DNA of 64,000 nt from Actinokineospora iranica (GCF_900101685.1 NZ_FMZZ01000008.1:62001-126000), one strand, 5' to 3'. Shown: positions 8,135-17,555, numbered from the stretch's first letter. The notes: generated by a model not told the origin, from the letters alone. Made by a program: numbers and translations.

Positions 8135-11100
8135 ATGGCAATGCCGGACGAGACTGGTCTCGGTGAGGAACTGCGGCGTCAGCGGGAGACGATTCGGTCG
8201 CTGATGCTGGAGAAGTACGAGCCCATCGCGATCGTCGGCATGGGGTTGCGGTTTCCTGGCGGCAGTGGGAATCCGGCTGAGTTCGCGGACTTCCTGCGGG
8301 CCGGGCGGTCGGGCATCGTGCCGCTCCCGCGGGACCGGTGGGACGCGGCGGCGTTCACGCCGAGTGGAACGGACGACAAGGGCAAGATCCGGGCCGAGAA
8401 CGGCGGCTACCTGGATCGGCTCGACCTGTTCGACGCGCCGTTCTTCAACATCTCCCCCAAAGAGGCGCAGTACATGGACCCCCAGCAGCGGCTGCTGCTG
8501 GAGACCGCGTGGGAAGCGTTGGAGCACGCCAACATCGACCCGACGCCGCTGCGCAAGGGCAACGGCGGCGTCTATGTCGGGGCCAGCTCCATCGACTACG
8601 CCTTCGAGATGGACCAGCTCTCCTACCCGGAGTTGGACGGGCATCTCGCTTCCGGTGTGACCTTCTTCCCGCTGTCAGGACGGCTTTCCTATTTTCTGGG
8701 CTGGCATGGGCCGTGTCTGACGGTCGACACGGCGTGCGCGTCGGGCTTGACCGCGGTTCACCTGGCGGTCAAGGGATTGCGGTCGGGTGAGTGCGACATC
8801 GCCCTGGCGGGCGGGGTCAACGCGCTGCACCACCCGCGCACGCAGGTGATCTTCTCGGCGGCGAACATGCTGTCGACCGACGGGCAGTGCAAGACTTTTG
8901 ACGAGTCCGCTGACGGGTATGCCCGTGCCGAAGGGTGCGGTGTGCTGGTCCTCAAGCGACTTTCGGACGCCCGTCGAGACGGCGACACCGTGCTCGCGCT
9001 GGTCCGGGGCACCTCGATCGGCCAGGACGGCGACAGCGCCGGGCTGACCGTCCCGAATGGACCGGCGCAGGAGCAGGTCATGCGGGCAGCGCTGCGGGCC
9101 GCGGCGCTGGACCCGGTGGACATCTCCTATGTCGAGGCGCACGGCACCGGGACGCCGCTGGGCGACCCGATCGAGATGGGCGCCATCGCCGACGTGTTCG
9201 CCCAGTCCCACACCAAGGACGCGCCGGTCATCGTGGGCTCGGTGAAGACCAACCTGGGCCACATGGAGCCGGTCGCGGGCATCGTCGGCGTCATCAAGAC
9301 CGTGCTGCAACTGCGCGAGTCCACGATCTTCCCGCACCTGAACTACACCAACCCCTCCGGCCGCATCCCCTGGGCCAGCTACCCGGTCGAGGTGCCCACC
9401 GCGGCCCGCCCGTGGACCGCCGAGGTGAAACGGGCGCTGGTCAACAGCTTCGGTTTCGGCGGCACGATCTCCGCGGCCGTGCTGGAGCAGGCCCCGCCGG
9501 TGGCTGGGCCCACCAAGAGGCCAAGTCCGGTGGCGGGTGAGGTTTTCGCGCTGTCGGCGAAGAACCGGCGCTCGCTCAAAGCCCAGCTCGACCGCTACCG
9601 CGACTACCTCGCCGCGCACCCGGACACCGACCTGGGCGAGTTGTGCCGCACGGTCACCACCGGGCGGGCGCATTTCCCGCTGCGCGTCGCCGGGGTCGTG
9701 CGGACCATAGCCGAGCTGGAAACGCTGCTGGACAAGGACGTCGACACCGTGAGCGCGGGCGAGTCGCGCAAGATCGCGTTCCTGTTCACCGGCCAGGGAT
9801 CGCAATACCTGGGAATGGGCGCGCCGCTTTACCGCGACCACCCCGAGTTCGCGCGGAACCTGGACGAGTGCGACCGGCTGTTCGCCCCGCTGCTGGGCCG
9901 CTCGGTGCGTGACCTGGTGCTGGGAACCGCCGCCGACGACGGCACGATCGACCAGACCCGCTTCACCCAGGCCGCGCTGTTCGCGCTGGAGTACTCCCTG
10001 GCGCGGCTGTGGATCGGCTGGGGCGCCCGGCCCGCCGCGCTCATCGGGCACAGCATCGGCGAGGTCGTCGCGGCCACCGTCGCGGGTCTGTTCACGTTGC
10101 CGGACGCGGTGAAACTGGTCGCGGCGCGCGGGCGGCTCATGCAGTCGGTGACCGCGCCCGGCGGCATGGCGGCGGTGACCGCGCCCGCAGAGGACGTGGC
10201 TCCGCTGCTGGACGGCTACGACGACCTGGCGATGGCCGCCTACAACGCGCCGTCGCAGTGCGTGGTGTCGGGCGCAAGCGCGTCGCTGGCCGAGGTCACC
10301 GCGAAGCTGGCCGAGCAGGGCGTCACCGTCAAGCCGCTCGCGGTGTCGCACGCGTTCCACTCGCCGCTGATGACCGAGGTGTTCGACGAGTTCCGGGCCG
10401 AGCTCAACGGGATCACCTTCCACGAGCCGCGCCTGACGCTGATCTCCAACCTCACCGGCAAGGTCGCCCGGGTCGCCCAGATTTCGGACCCGGAGTACTG
10501 GGTCCGGCACATCGGCGAGCCGGTGGACTTCGCCGCGGGCATGGCCGCGCTGCAGCGCCGGGGCAAGCACGTGTTCATCGAGGTCGGCCCGTCCGGCGCG
10601 CTCACCGCGCTGGCCAAGAAGTGCGTGGACGCCGCCGAGCACCGCTGGATCACCAGCGCGCACCCGAAAGACCCCGAAGGCGCGACGATCCGCAAGTCCG
10701 TCGCCCAGCTCTACACCGCCGGGATCACCGTGGCGTGGGCCGCTTTCCACGGCGACCGCGCCGGAACCCGGCTGGTGCTGCCGACTTACGCCTTCGACCG
10801 CAAGCGCTACTGGCTCCCCGAGGGCAAGGGCAACTACGCCCGCGCTGTCGGCGGCCACCCGCTGCTCGGCGCTGAGGTGCCCGGAGAGGCTGGCACGCGG
10901 GAGTTCCGCGCCCAGGCCGCCGAGGCGCCCAACGCGGAGGCGCTGCTCGACCTGCTGTTCGCGGTCCAGGACAAGGTGTTCGGCGAGACGGCCCGGCCGG
11001 TGACCGACGTGCGGCTGACCGCGCTGCCGCCCGGCGAGAGCGAGGCCGTGGATTTGCGCACAGTGCTGACCGAGGACGCCCACGTGCGCGTGCATGTCGG

Positions 11101-13084
11101 GGAAACCATCGTGGCCACTGCCACAATCGGCGCGCCGCAAGCGGATTCTCGCGCCGGGTTCGACGGAACCGAGATCGGGTTGGTCGGCGAGCCCGCCGAG
11201 TACCTGCCCTCGACGGTGTTCAGCGTGGTGGGCGACGGTGTGCCGTTCCGGGTCGGCGCGGTGCGGCTGGTGAAGAAGCCCCGGTCGAGCGCGCTGCGCG
11301 CGGTGGTCCGGGCCGCCGAGCCGACCTTCGTTGACGAGGATGTCCGCGCGGACGTCGCCGTCTACGAAGGTGACCGCCTGGTGGCCGAGCTGTCGGAGGT
11401 CGGGCTGTCGCACGGCACTCCCGGTGACTTCCTACACCGGATGCACTGGGAGCCGATCCCGGTGACCGAGCCCACAGTCGCGCTCGCGCCCCGGCGGGTC
11501 GTGGTGCTCAACCGTGACGCCGACCCCGCGCTGGCCGCGTCCGCCGAGGTCGCCGGGGTCACGCTGCGGTTCGGCGCCGAGCACGTCGGTGACGACCCGA
11601 CCGACGTGGTCTGGTTCTGGCGCCAACTCGAAGGGTCTGGTGTGGACGGTCTGCGGGCGGAAAACGAGCACAACTTCACCAACCTGCTGGCCACCCTGAA
11701 AACCCTGTCGGAAACCGGTTTCGGCCGCGCGCAGCGGCTCTGGCTGGTCACCGAGCGGGCGCAGGTCCTGCCCGGCGACGACCTGGCCCCGCCTGAGCGG
11801 CTGGCCGCGGCGACCCTGTGGGGCTTCGGGCAGGTGCTGCTCAACGAGTTCCCGCCCTACCGCCCGACCCTGGTCGACACCGACGGCGTCGACGGGCTGC
11901 TCGCCGAGCTGCGAGCCAAGGACGTCGGTGACTTCCAGGTCGCCTACCGCGACGGCGTGCGGCACGTTCGGCGGCTGCGCCCGCACACCGCCGACGGCGG
12001 TCACGCGGTCCGGATTCGGGACGACCGCACGTATCTGATCACCGGTGGTCTGGGCGCGCTCGGTCTGGTCACCGCTGAGAAACTGGTCGCCCTCGGCGCC
12101 CGGCACATCGCACTGGTCGGCAGGCGCGGCACGCCCGCCGCCGACGCGGCCGAGATCTGGGAGCGGCTGCACGACCGCGCGGAAGTGACGGTGCACCAAG
12201 GCGATCTCGGCGACGCCGCCGACGTGCGGCGGATCTTCGCCGACCTCGCCAAGGGCCACCCGCTCGCGGGCGTGGTGCACGCCGCCGGCGGGCTCGCCGA
12301 CGCGCCGATCCCCGCGCAGACCTGGGAAAGCATCGACGGCCTGTTCGGCCCCAAGGTCTACGGGTCGTGGCTGCTGCACGAGGCCACCAAAGACCTGCCG
12401 GAGCTGGACTTCTTCGTCGCCTTCTCCTCGGCGGCCTCGGTCGTCGGCGGCGTGTCGCAGTCGAACTACGCGGCGGCGAACGCCTTCCTCGACCAGCTCT
12501 GCCACTGGCGCGCCGCCCAGGGCCTGCCCGCGCTCGCGGTGAACTGGGGCCCGTGGTCGGAGGTCGGCATGTCGGCGCGGCTGAGCGACCTGCACGTGAA
12601 AGCCTTGGAGCACGAGGGCGTCAAGTTCTTCACCCCGGCCAAGGCGCTGCGCGCGCTGACCGCGCTGCTCGGCGGGGACGCGCCGCAGGTCGCCGCTGGC
12701 GAGGTCGACTGGCCGCGGTTCATGGCGGCGAAACCGGTCGCCAGCGGCCTCTACAGCGAGCTGTTCACCCCGGCCGACGGCGGCGACAGCGGCCTGGACC
12801 CCGACGAGCTGCGTGGATTGCCTCGGGGGGAACGGATCGCGGCCATCCGCGACTTCATCCGCCGGACGGTCGCCCGGATTCTGCTGGTCGAGGATGTCAA
12901 CGACGTCGAGGTCGGCGCGGAGTTCGTCCGGATGGGCATGGACTCGCTGGCCTCGGTCGACCTCAAGAACACCCTGGAGAGCGCGGTCCGCGTGCCGCTC
13001 CCATCCGGGGTCACCTTCGACCACCCGACCCCGACGCTGCTGGCCGAGTTCGTCGACCTGAGCCTGTCCGGTGTCCCAGCGTAG
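8135..13084 (+). CDS. Single-module type I polyketide synthase, KS-AT-(degenerate DH)-KR-ACP
   Basis: The protein has 1649 residues, starting at ATG 8135 after CGGAGGCGGAC. Domain order: a short coiled N-terminal helix; KS (about 28-450) with Cys201 in DTACASGLT, HGTGTPLGDP and NLGHMEPVAG; AT (about 550-850) with Ser640 in GHSIGE and a HAFHS motif that predicts malonyl-CoA; a 300-residue stretch that opens with GGHPLLGAEVPG like a DH domain but lacks the HxxxGxxxxP catalytic motif; KR (about 1295-1470) with GGLGALG and Tyr1445 in SNYAAAN; ACP with Ser1604 in GMDSLAS. There is no ER or TE domain. A lone module inside an operon with an AMP-ligase and TEII may act iteratively or add a single unit. 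FabI and MaoC genes in the 44-kb operon could supply missing reductive steps in trans (inference). Confidence 0.92.
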   Translation: MAMPDETGLGEELRRQRETIRSLMLEKYEPIAIVGMGLRFPGGSGNPAEFADFLRAGRSGIVPLPRDRWDAAAFTPSGTDDKGKIRAENGGYLDRLDLFDAPFFNISPKEAQYMDPQQRLLLETAWEALEHANIDPTPLRKGNGGVYVGASSIDYAFEMDQLSYPELDGHLASGVTFFPLSGRLSYFLGWHGPCLTVDTACASGLTAVHLAVKGLRSGECDIALAGGVNALHHPRTQVIFSAANMLSTDGQCKTFDESADGYARAEGCGVLVLKRLSDARRDGDTVLALVRGTSIGQDGDSAGLTVPNGPAQEQVMRAALRAAALDPVDISYVEAHGTGTPLGDPIEMGAIADVFAQSHTKDAPVIVGSVKTNLGHMEPVAGIVGVIKTVLQLRESTIFPHLNYTNPSGRIPWASYPVEVPTAARPWTAEVKRALVNSFGFGGTISAAVLEQAPPVAGPTKRPSPVAGEVFALSAKNRRSLKAQLDRYRDYLAAHPDTDLGELCRTVTTGRAHFPLRVAGVVRTIAELETLLDKDVDTVSAGESRKIAFLFTGQGSQYLGMGAPLYRDHPEFARNLDECDRLFAPLLGRSVRDLVLGTAADDGTIDQTRFTQAALFALEYSLARLWIGWGARPAALIGHSIGEVVAATVAGLFTLPDAVKLVAARGRLMQSVTAPGGMAAVTAPAEDVAPLLDGYDDLAMAAYNAPSQCVVSGASASLAEVTAKLAEQGVTVKPLAVSHAFHSPLMTEVFDEFRAELNGITFHEPRLTLISNLTGKVARVAQISDPEYWVRHIGEPVDFAAGMAALQRRGKHVFIEVGPSGALTALAKKCVDAAEHRWITSAHPKDPEGATIRKSVAQLYTAGITVAWAAFHGDRAGTRLVLPTYAFDRKRYWLPEGKGNYARAVGGHPLLGAEVPGEAGTREFRAQAAEAPNAEALLDLLFAVQDKVFGETARPVTDVRLTALPPGESEAVDLRTVLTEDAHVRVHVGETIVATATIGAPQADSRAGFDGTEIGLVGEPAEYLPSTVFSVVGDGVPFRVGAVRLVKKPRSSALRAVVRAAEPTFVDEDVRADVAVYEGDRLVAELSEVGLSHGTPGDFLHRMHWEPIPVTEPTVALAPRRVVVLNRDADPALAASAEVAGVTLRFGAEHVGDDPTDVVWFWRQLEGSGVDGLRAENEHNFTNLLATLKTLSETGFGRAQRLWLVTERAQVLPGDDLAPPERLAAATLWGFGQVLLNEFPPYRPTLVDTDGVDGLLAELRAKDVGDFQVAYRDGVRHVRRLRPHTADGGHAVRIRDDRTYLITGGLGALGLVTAEKLVALGARHIALVGRRGTPAADAAEIWERLHDRAEVTVHQGDLGDAADVRRIFADLAKGHPLAGVVHAAGGLADAPIPAQTWESIDGLFGPKVYGSWLLHEATKDLPELDFFVAFSSAASVVGGVSQSNYAAANAFLDQLCHWRAAQGLPALAVNWGPWSEVGMSARLSDLHVKALEHEGVKFFTPAKALRALTALLGGDAPQVAAGEVDWPRFMAAKPVASGLYSELFTPADGGDSGLDPDELRGLPRGERIAAIRDFIRRTVARILLVEDVNDVEVGAEFVRMGMDSLASVDLKNTLESAVRVPLPSGVTFDHPTPTLLAEFVDLSLSGVPA

Positions 13085-13094
13085 GAGAGAGGCC

Positions 13095-14654
13095 ATGAAC
13101 CAGAACTGGACGCTGACCGCCACGTCGGCGCGGCACGCCGCCGACCGCGCCGACCACCCGGCGGTGCTCTGCGAGGACCGCGTGGTCACCTACACCGAAC
13201 TGCACCGCGAGTCCAACCGCACCGCCCACCGGCTGCTCGCCGCCGGTCTGGGCGTCGGCGACCGGATCGCCTACCTGGGTCTGGAGTCCGAGCACTACTA
13301 CGAGATCGCATTGGGCTGCGCCAAGTCCGGGGTCGTGCTGGTCCCGGTCAACTGGCGGCTCACCCCAGCCGAGGTCGACCACATTCTGCGCGACTCCGGT
13401 GCCACGCTGCTGTTCGTGGAGCGCGAGTTCCTGTCGGTCGCCGAGAAGGTGCGGCCCGAGCTGCCCACTCTGCGCGAGGTGATCGAGCTGGACACGGCGG
13501 CGGAGCGGGCGGCGGGTTTCCAGGCGTGGAAGGGAAACAGCCCGGCCGACGACCTGGTCTCGCCCACCGGCCCGGACGACGCGGTGCTGCAGATCTACAC
13601 CAGCGGCACCACCGGGTTCCCCAAGGGCGTCGTGCTGGCGAACCGGGCGTTCTTCACCCTGCCCGAGGCGATGGCCGAGGCTGGCGTGGCCTGGCTGGAC
13701 TGGCTGCCGACCGACAAGAGCCTGATTTCCCTGCCCGGCTTCGGCATCGCGGGCATGGGCTGGTTCATGCACGGCTTCAACGCGGGCGCCACCAACGTGG
13801 TCATGCGGATGTTCGTCTCGGAGGAAGCCGTCCGTCTCATTGAGACAGTCGGAGTGACGGTCACCTTCGCCGCCCCCGCGATGCTCCAGATGCTCGTCGA
13901 GGAACGGAAAGTCGGGCCGGACACCTTCACGTCGCTGCGCAAGGTCGCCTATGGAGCCGCGCCGATCTCGTCGGCCCTGCTGGAGCGGCTGATCGACGTC
14001 ATGGGCTGCGAGTTCGCCCAGATCTACGCCGCCACCGAGACCGGGACCTGCGCGGTGTCGCTGCCGCCGGAGGACCACGTGCCGGGCAGCCCGCTGCTCA
14101 AGGCCGCGGGCAAGGCCTGCCCCGGGCACGAGCTGAAGGTCATCGACGGGCAGGGGAACGTGTTGCCGCCCAACGAGATCGGCCAGGTCTGCATCAAGAC
14201 GCCCGCGCACATGCTCGGCTACTGGAACCTGCCCGAGGCCACCGCGAAGACCCTGATCGGCGACTGGCTGCACATGGGCGACGCGGGCTACCTGGACGAG
14301 AACGGCTACCTGTTCCTCTGCGACCGCATCAACGACACGATCATCCAGGGCGGGCAGAACATCTACCCGGCCGAGATCGAGAAGGCGCTGGCCGAACACC
14401 CCGACGTCAGCGACTCGGCGATCATCGGACTGCCGCACCCGCTGTGGGGCGAGGCGGTGCACGCCTGCGTCGTCGCGCGCCGCGAGACCACCGCGCGCGA
14501 GCTGATGGTGTTCCTCTCCGGGCGCATCGCCGACTACAAGATCCCCACCGAGTGGGAGTTCCTGGATGCCATCCCCCGCAACCCGTCCGGGAAGATCCTG
14601 CGCCGCGCGCTCCGCGAGGAGCGGATGCCGACCACTGAAAGGGCACCAGCATGA
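13095..14654 (+). CDS. Acyl-AMP ligase / acyl-CoA synthetase
   Basis: This 519-residue member of the ANL adenylating superfamily carries the P-loop IYTSGTTGFPKGV, the ATP-binding YAATETG, and the hinge/C-terminal Lys in IPRNPSGKILRR. It starts at ATG 13095 after GGAGAGAGGCC. It should activate a carboxylic acid as the adenylate and load it on CoA or on a carrier protein. Its position directly after the PKS and after a free carrier protein suggests starter-unit activation. The stop overlaps the start of the next gene (ATGA). Confidence 0.9.
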   Translation: MNQNWTLTATSARHAADRADHPAVLCEDRVVTYTELHRESNRTAHRLLAAGLGVGDRIAYLGLESEHYYEIALGCAKSGVVLVPVNWRLTPAEVDHILRDSGATLLFVEREFLSVAEKVRPELPTLREVIELDTAAERAAGFQAWKGNSPADDLVSPTGPDDAVLQIYTSGTTGFPKGVVLANRAFFTLPEAMAEAGVAWLDWLPTDKSLISLPGFGIAGMGWFMHGFNAGATNVVMRMFVSEEAVRLIETVGVTVTFAAPAMLQMLVEERKVGPDTFTSLRKVAYGAAPISSALLERLIDVMGCEFAQIYAATETGTCAVSLPPEDHVPGSPLLKAAGKACPGHELKVIDGQGNVLPPNEIGQVCIKTPAHMLGYWNLPEATAKTLIGDWLHMGDAGYLDENGYLFLCDRINDTIIQGGQNIYPAEIEKALAEHPDVSDSAIIGLPHPLWGEAVHACVVARRETTARELMVFLSGRIADYKIPTEWEFLDAIPRNPSGKILRRALREERMPTTERAPA

Positions 14655-15628
14655 CTAGCACGGTCCGGATCGGCGCGCTGCTGCCGACCCGTGAAATGGC
14701 CATCCTCAACGACTTCTCGATAGCCCCGCTGCTCGACTTCGCCCGGCGCGCGGAAAAGCTGGGCTACGACTCGCTGTGGACCGGTGACTCGCTCGTCGCA
14801 CGCACCCGGCTCGACCCGTTCGTCGTCCTCTCGGCCGCGGCCGCGGTCACCGAGCGGATCACCCTGGGCACCGGCGCGCTGACCGCGTCGCTGCGCCATC
14901 CGCTGCTGGGGGCCAACATGGTCACCAGTCTCGACCACGCCTCCGGCGGCGACCGGCTTGTCCTCGGCCTCGGCGCGGGGTTCCCGATGCCCGAGAGCGA
15001 AGACGAGTTCACCTCCGTCGGCGTCCCGTTCGCGGGCCGAGTCGGCAGACTTGACGAGACCGTGCGGTACTGGAAGACGGCGTGGTCTGCCCGGACCGAA
15101 GGCGCACCGACTGTCCACAAGGGAACGATTTGGCAGACCGAAGGGCTGGACCGCCTGGCCGCGCCCGCCACCGCGGGCGGCCCGCCGCTGTGGCTCGCGG
15201 GCAGCGACACCCCGCGCGTGCTCGCCCGCGCGGCCCGGCTCTACGACGGCTGGCTGCCGTTCCTGCCGACCGACACCGCTTACGCGGCGGCGTGGTCGGC
15301 CATCCAGGAGCAGGCCGCCGCGCACGGCCGCCCGGAAGGCGCGGTCACCCCCGGCCTCTACGCCACCGTCAACATCAACCCGGACGCCGCGAAAGCCAAG
15401 GCACAGCTGGAGGAATACCTCCAGGGCTACTACGGCCGCTCGCTGGAGATCATGTCGACCTTCCAGGCGTACGGCTGGGGCAGCGCCGACGACTGCGCCG
15501 AATGGCTCGCGGGCTACATCCGCGCGGGCGCCCGGCACATCGTCGTGCGCATCGGCTCCCTCGACCCCGGCGACCAGCTCGACCAGCTCGCCGAGGCCGT
15601 GCTTCCCGCCGTCCGGGCCCTGGTCTAG
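14651..15628 (+). CDS. LLM-class flavin-dependent monooxygenase
   Basis: This 325-residue luciferase-like TIM-barrel protein has the usual LGYDSLWTGDSL opening, ITLGTGAL strand and LVLGLGAGF cofactor region. Such enzymes use FMNH2 or F420H2. The ATG overlaps the ligase stop by 4 bp. In this cluster it could oxidise the acyl chain or, with the flavin reductase at 45771, hydroxylate an amine nitrogen, a step that every valanimycin-type pathway needs. The true substrate and the choice between FMN and F420 cannot be read from the sequence. Confidence 0.82.
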   Translation: MTSTVRIGALLPTREMAILNDFSIAPLLDFARRAEKLGYDSLWTGDSLVARTRLDPFVVLSAAAAVTERITLGTGALTASLRHPLLGANMVTSLDHASGGDRLVLGLGAGFPMPESEDEFTSVGVPFAGRVGRLDETVRYWKTAWSARTEGAPTVHKGTIWQTEGLDRLAAPATAGGPPLWLAGSDTPRVLARAARLYDGWLPFLPTDTAYAAAWSAIQEQAAAHGRPEGAVTPGLYATVNINPDAAKAKAQLEEYLQGYYGRSLEIMSTFQAYGWGSADDCAEWLAGYIRAGARHIVVRIGSLDPGDQLDQLAEAVLPAVRALV

Positions 15629-15638
15629 GGGCGCGGCG

Positions 15639-16394
15639 ATGGGAAACTGGTTCGAGCCTGCCGAAATCGGCTCCGACGCCCCGCTGCGGCTGTTCCTGTT
15701 CCCGCACGCGGGAAGCGGCGGCGCGATCTACCGCAACTGGGGCGGCCTGCTCATCCCCGACTTCGCCCAGCAGATCGTGTCGCTGCCCGGCCGGGAGAAG
15801 CGGATGGGCGAGGACGCGTTCACCGAGATCGAGCCGCTGGTCGACGCGCTGTACGAGGCGATGCTGGACGAGCTGGACGACCGGCCGTACGCGTTCTTCG
15901 GGCACTGCCTCGGCGCGCAACTCGCCTACCGGGTCGCGGTGTCGATGCGCCGGGGCGGCGAGCGCGGCCCCATCCTGATCGGCGCGTCCGGCTGGTCGCC
16001 GGAGGGGTTCCAGCAGGCCACCTATGAGCAGAGCCAGATGCCCGAGCCGGACATGATCGAGTGGATGAAGACCCTGGGCTCCTTCCCCGATGAGGTCTAC
16101 GGCGACCCGCAGGTGCTGGCGATGATCATTCCGGCGCTGCGGGCGGATCTGGCGGTGGTCTCGACCTATGTCGATGACGCCGCCGAGGTGGACGTGCCGC
16201 TGGTGTCCTACAGCGGCAAGTCCGACCCGCTGATGTCGCCCGGCGCGATGGCCTCCTGGCAGACCCGCACCACGGAGTACCTGGGCAACAGCGAGTTCAC
16301 CGGGGACCACTTCTACATCGACAACCCCGACCACGCCGTCGCGGTGACCGCGGACCTCACCCGGCACCTGACCCGACGCCTGGCTGTCGTGTGA
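15639..16394 (+). CDS. Type II thioesterase with Cys in place of the nucleophile Ser
   Basis: This 251-residue alpha/beta hydrolase of the external thioesterase (TEII) family contains the N-terminal LFLFPHAGSGG and the LPGREKRMGE motif. The nucleophile elbow reads FFGHCLGAQ, so residue 90 is Cys (TGC codon) instead of the usual Ser of GHSxGA. Asp in GKSDPLM and His in TGDHFYI complete the triad. TEIIs clear misprimed or stalled acyl groups from PKS/NRPS carriers; this one probably serves the PKS at 8135. A Cys nucleophile is uncommon and could favour acyl transfer over hydrolysis (inference). Confidence 0.9.
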   Translation: MGNWFEPAEIGSDAPLRLFLFPHAGSGGAIYRNWGGLLIPDFAQQIVSLPGREKRMGEDAFTEIEPLVDALYEAMLDELDDRPYAFFGHCLGAQLAYRVAVSMRRGGERGPILIGASGWSPEGFQQATYEQSQMPEPDMIEWMKTLGSFPDEVYGDPQVLAMIIPALRADLAVVSTYVDDAAEVDVPLVSYSGKSDPLMSPGAMASWQTRTTEYLGNSEFTGDHFYIDNPDHAVAVTADLTRHLTRRLAVV

Positions 16395-16789
16395 CCGGGG
16401 CGGAGTTGCTGCTCGCCCAGCTTCCGTTCGCGCGGATGCTGGGCGTGCGGCTCGTCGTGGCGACCCGCGAAGAGGTGCGGGCCGAGCTGGACTGGTCGCC
16501 GGAGCGGTGCACGGTGAAGTCGGTGATGCACGGCGGCGCGCTCATGGGCCTGGCCGACACCGTGGGCGGCGTGCTGGCGTACCTGAACCTGCCTGCAGGC
16601 GCGCAGACCTCGACGGTGGAGTCGAAGACGAACTTCCTGCGCGCCGTGCGGTCCGGGACCGTCACCGCGCTCGCCCGCCCGCTGCACGTGGGCGCCCAGT
16701 TCATCGTCGCCCAGACCGACCTGCTCGACGACACGGGCACGCTCGCCGCCCGGACGACGCAGACCCAGGCCGTCCTCCCGGCCCGCTGA
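16391..16789 (+). CDS. PaaI-type hotdog thioesterase
   Basis: This 132-residue single hotdog domain has the PaaI/YdiI-type motif VMHGGALMGLADTVGG around residues 42-57 and an STVESKTNFLR strand. The GTG start overlaps the TEII stop (GTGTGA). Such enzymes hydrolyse acyl-CoA or acyl-ACP thioesters, often aryl- or ketoacyl-. As the last gene of the PKS operon it is a good candidate for releasing the chain as a free acid. Confidence 0.85.
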   Translation: MTGAELLLAQLPFARMLGVRLVVATREEVRAELDWSPERCTVKSVMHGGALMGLADTVGGVLAYLNLPAGAQTSTVESKTNFLRAVRSGTVTALARPLHVGAQFIVAQTDLLDDTGTLAARTTQTQAVLPAR

Positions 16790-16835
16790 AGACACTCTTC
16801 TGAGTGCTGTAAGAACCCTGACACGTGCCTGTACG

Positions 16836-16862
16836 CTGACAGGACCCTGACACCCCGCTGAC
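16836..16862. repeat. CTGAC direct repeats with 11-bp period (possible SARP site, reverse orientation)
   Basis: CTGAC occurs at 16836, 16847 and 16858 (period 11), with a further copy at 16818. The motif is the reverse complement of the GTCAG repeats found upstream of other cluster genes. It lies 85 bp before the membrane protein gene at 16947. Because it points away from that gene, its function as an operator there is less certain. Confidence 0.45.
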
Positions 16863-16946
16863 GTCGCGGGCCGGTTACCCGTCAGGTAATCGCTTTCCGG
16901 CGGCGGACCCGCCACAGTTGTCCCACGCGCTACCGAAGGAGATACC

Positions 16947-17390
16947 GTGACCACGACCGCACACGGCGCCTCGCGCCTGTCCGACAGCAGCGCCGCGGCC
17001 ACGCCCGCCGTGACCCTGCTCCGCCGCTTCCTCGCGCTCGACGCCGTCGTCACCACCGGCAACGGCCTGCTGTACCTGGCGTTCTCGACGTGGGCGGGCG
17101 ACCTGCTCGGCGTGTCCCCCACGGCCCTGGTCGGCATCGGCGCGTTCCTGACCGTCTTCGGCCTCGGCGTCGCCGCGCTCGCCATGAGCAAGAACCCCGC
17201 GCGCGGCGGCACGACGTTCGTCATCGACGCGAACTTCCTGTGGGCGGCGGCCAGCGTCGTGGTCGCGCTGTTCGGCCTGATGGGCGCCAACACGATCGGC
17301 ACCGTCTGGACGATCATGCAGGCGGGCACCGTCGCCGGTTTCGCCGCGCTGCAGCTGTTCGCCCTGACGAAGCTCAAGAGCGCCGAGTAA
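16947..17390 (+). CDS. Small integral membrane protein with four predicted helices
   Basis: This 147-residue protein has four hydrophobic segments (about 34-56, 60-82, 94-112 and 118-138) and short polar ends. It starts with GTG after CGAAGGAGATA, a strong ribosome site. No catalytic motif is visible and I do not recognise a characterised family; similar four-helix proteins are common in actinomycetes. It lies between the PKS operon and a strong terminator that also marks the left border of the mobile element. Whether it belongs to the biosynthetic cluster is unclear. Confidence 0.7.
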   Translation: MTTTAHGASRLSDSSAAATPAVTLLRRFLALDAVVTTGNGLLYLAFSTWAGDLLGVSPTALVGIGAFLTVFGLGVAALAMSKNPARGGTTFVIDANFLWAAASVVVALFGLMGANTIGTVWTIMQAGTVAGFAALQLFALTKLKSAE

Positions 17391-17404
17391 GTCTTCCCCC
17401 GCGC

Positions 17405-17433
17405 AAGGCCGCCGTCGCTTCGACGGCGGCCTT
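17405..17433. terminator. Strong hairpin terminator
   Basis: A perfect 13-bp stem AAGGCCGCCGTCG / CGACGGCGGCCTT with a 3-nt loop lies 15 bp after the membrane protein gene. The mobile element begins just to its right. Confidence 0.85.
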
Positions 17434-17517
17434 CCAGGATCTAGCGTCCTAAATGGATAGACAACGCGATAGTTGACCTGCGCTTTTGGTTCTTGTTCGT
17501 TCCTGGCGGTCTGGTTT

Positions 17518-17541
17518 GGTTGCGGTTGGAGTTGCGTTTGC
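17518..17541. repeat. Left-end GGTTGC-type repeats (possible integrase arm sites)
   Basis: GGTTGCGG at 17518 and GTTGCG at 17531 lie between the end of the integrase gene and the presumed left junction. They resemble the paired GGTTGCAGT repeats at the right end, as expected for arm-type integrase sites. Assignment is by position and similarity only. Confidence 0.35.
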
Positions 17542-17555
17542 ATTGGTGATGGGGG

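Noticed and set aside
8675..11413. 912-codon minus-strand frame opposite the PKS
   Set aside because: Translation is Arg/Gly/His-rich without domain motifs; the plus strand encodes intact KS and AT domains over the same bases.
17440..17555. tRNA gene as the integration target at the left border
   Set aside because: No acceptor stem or T-loop could be found in the sequence next to the integrase.
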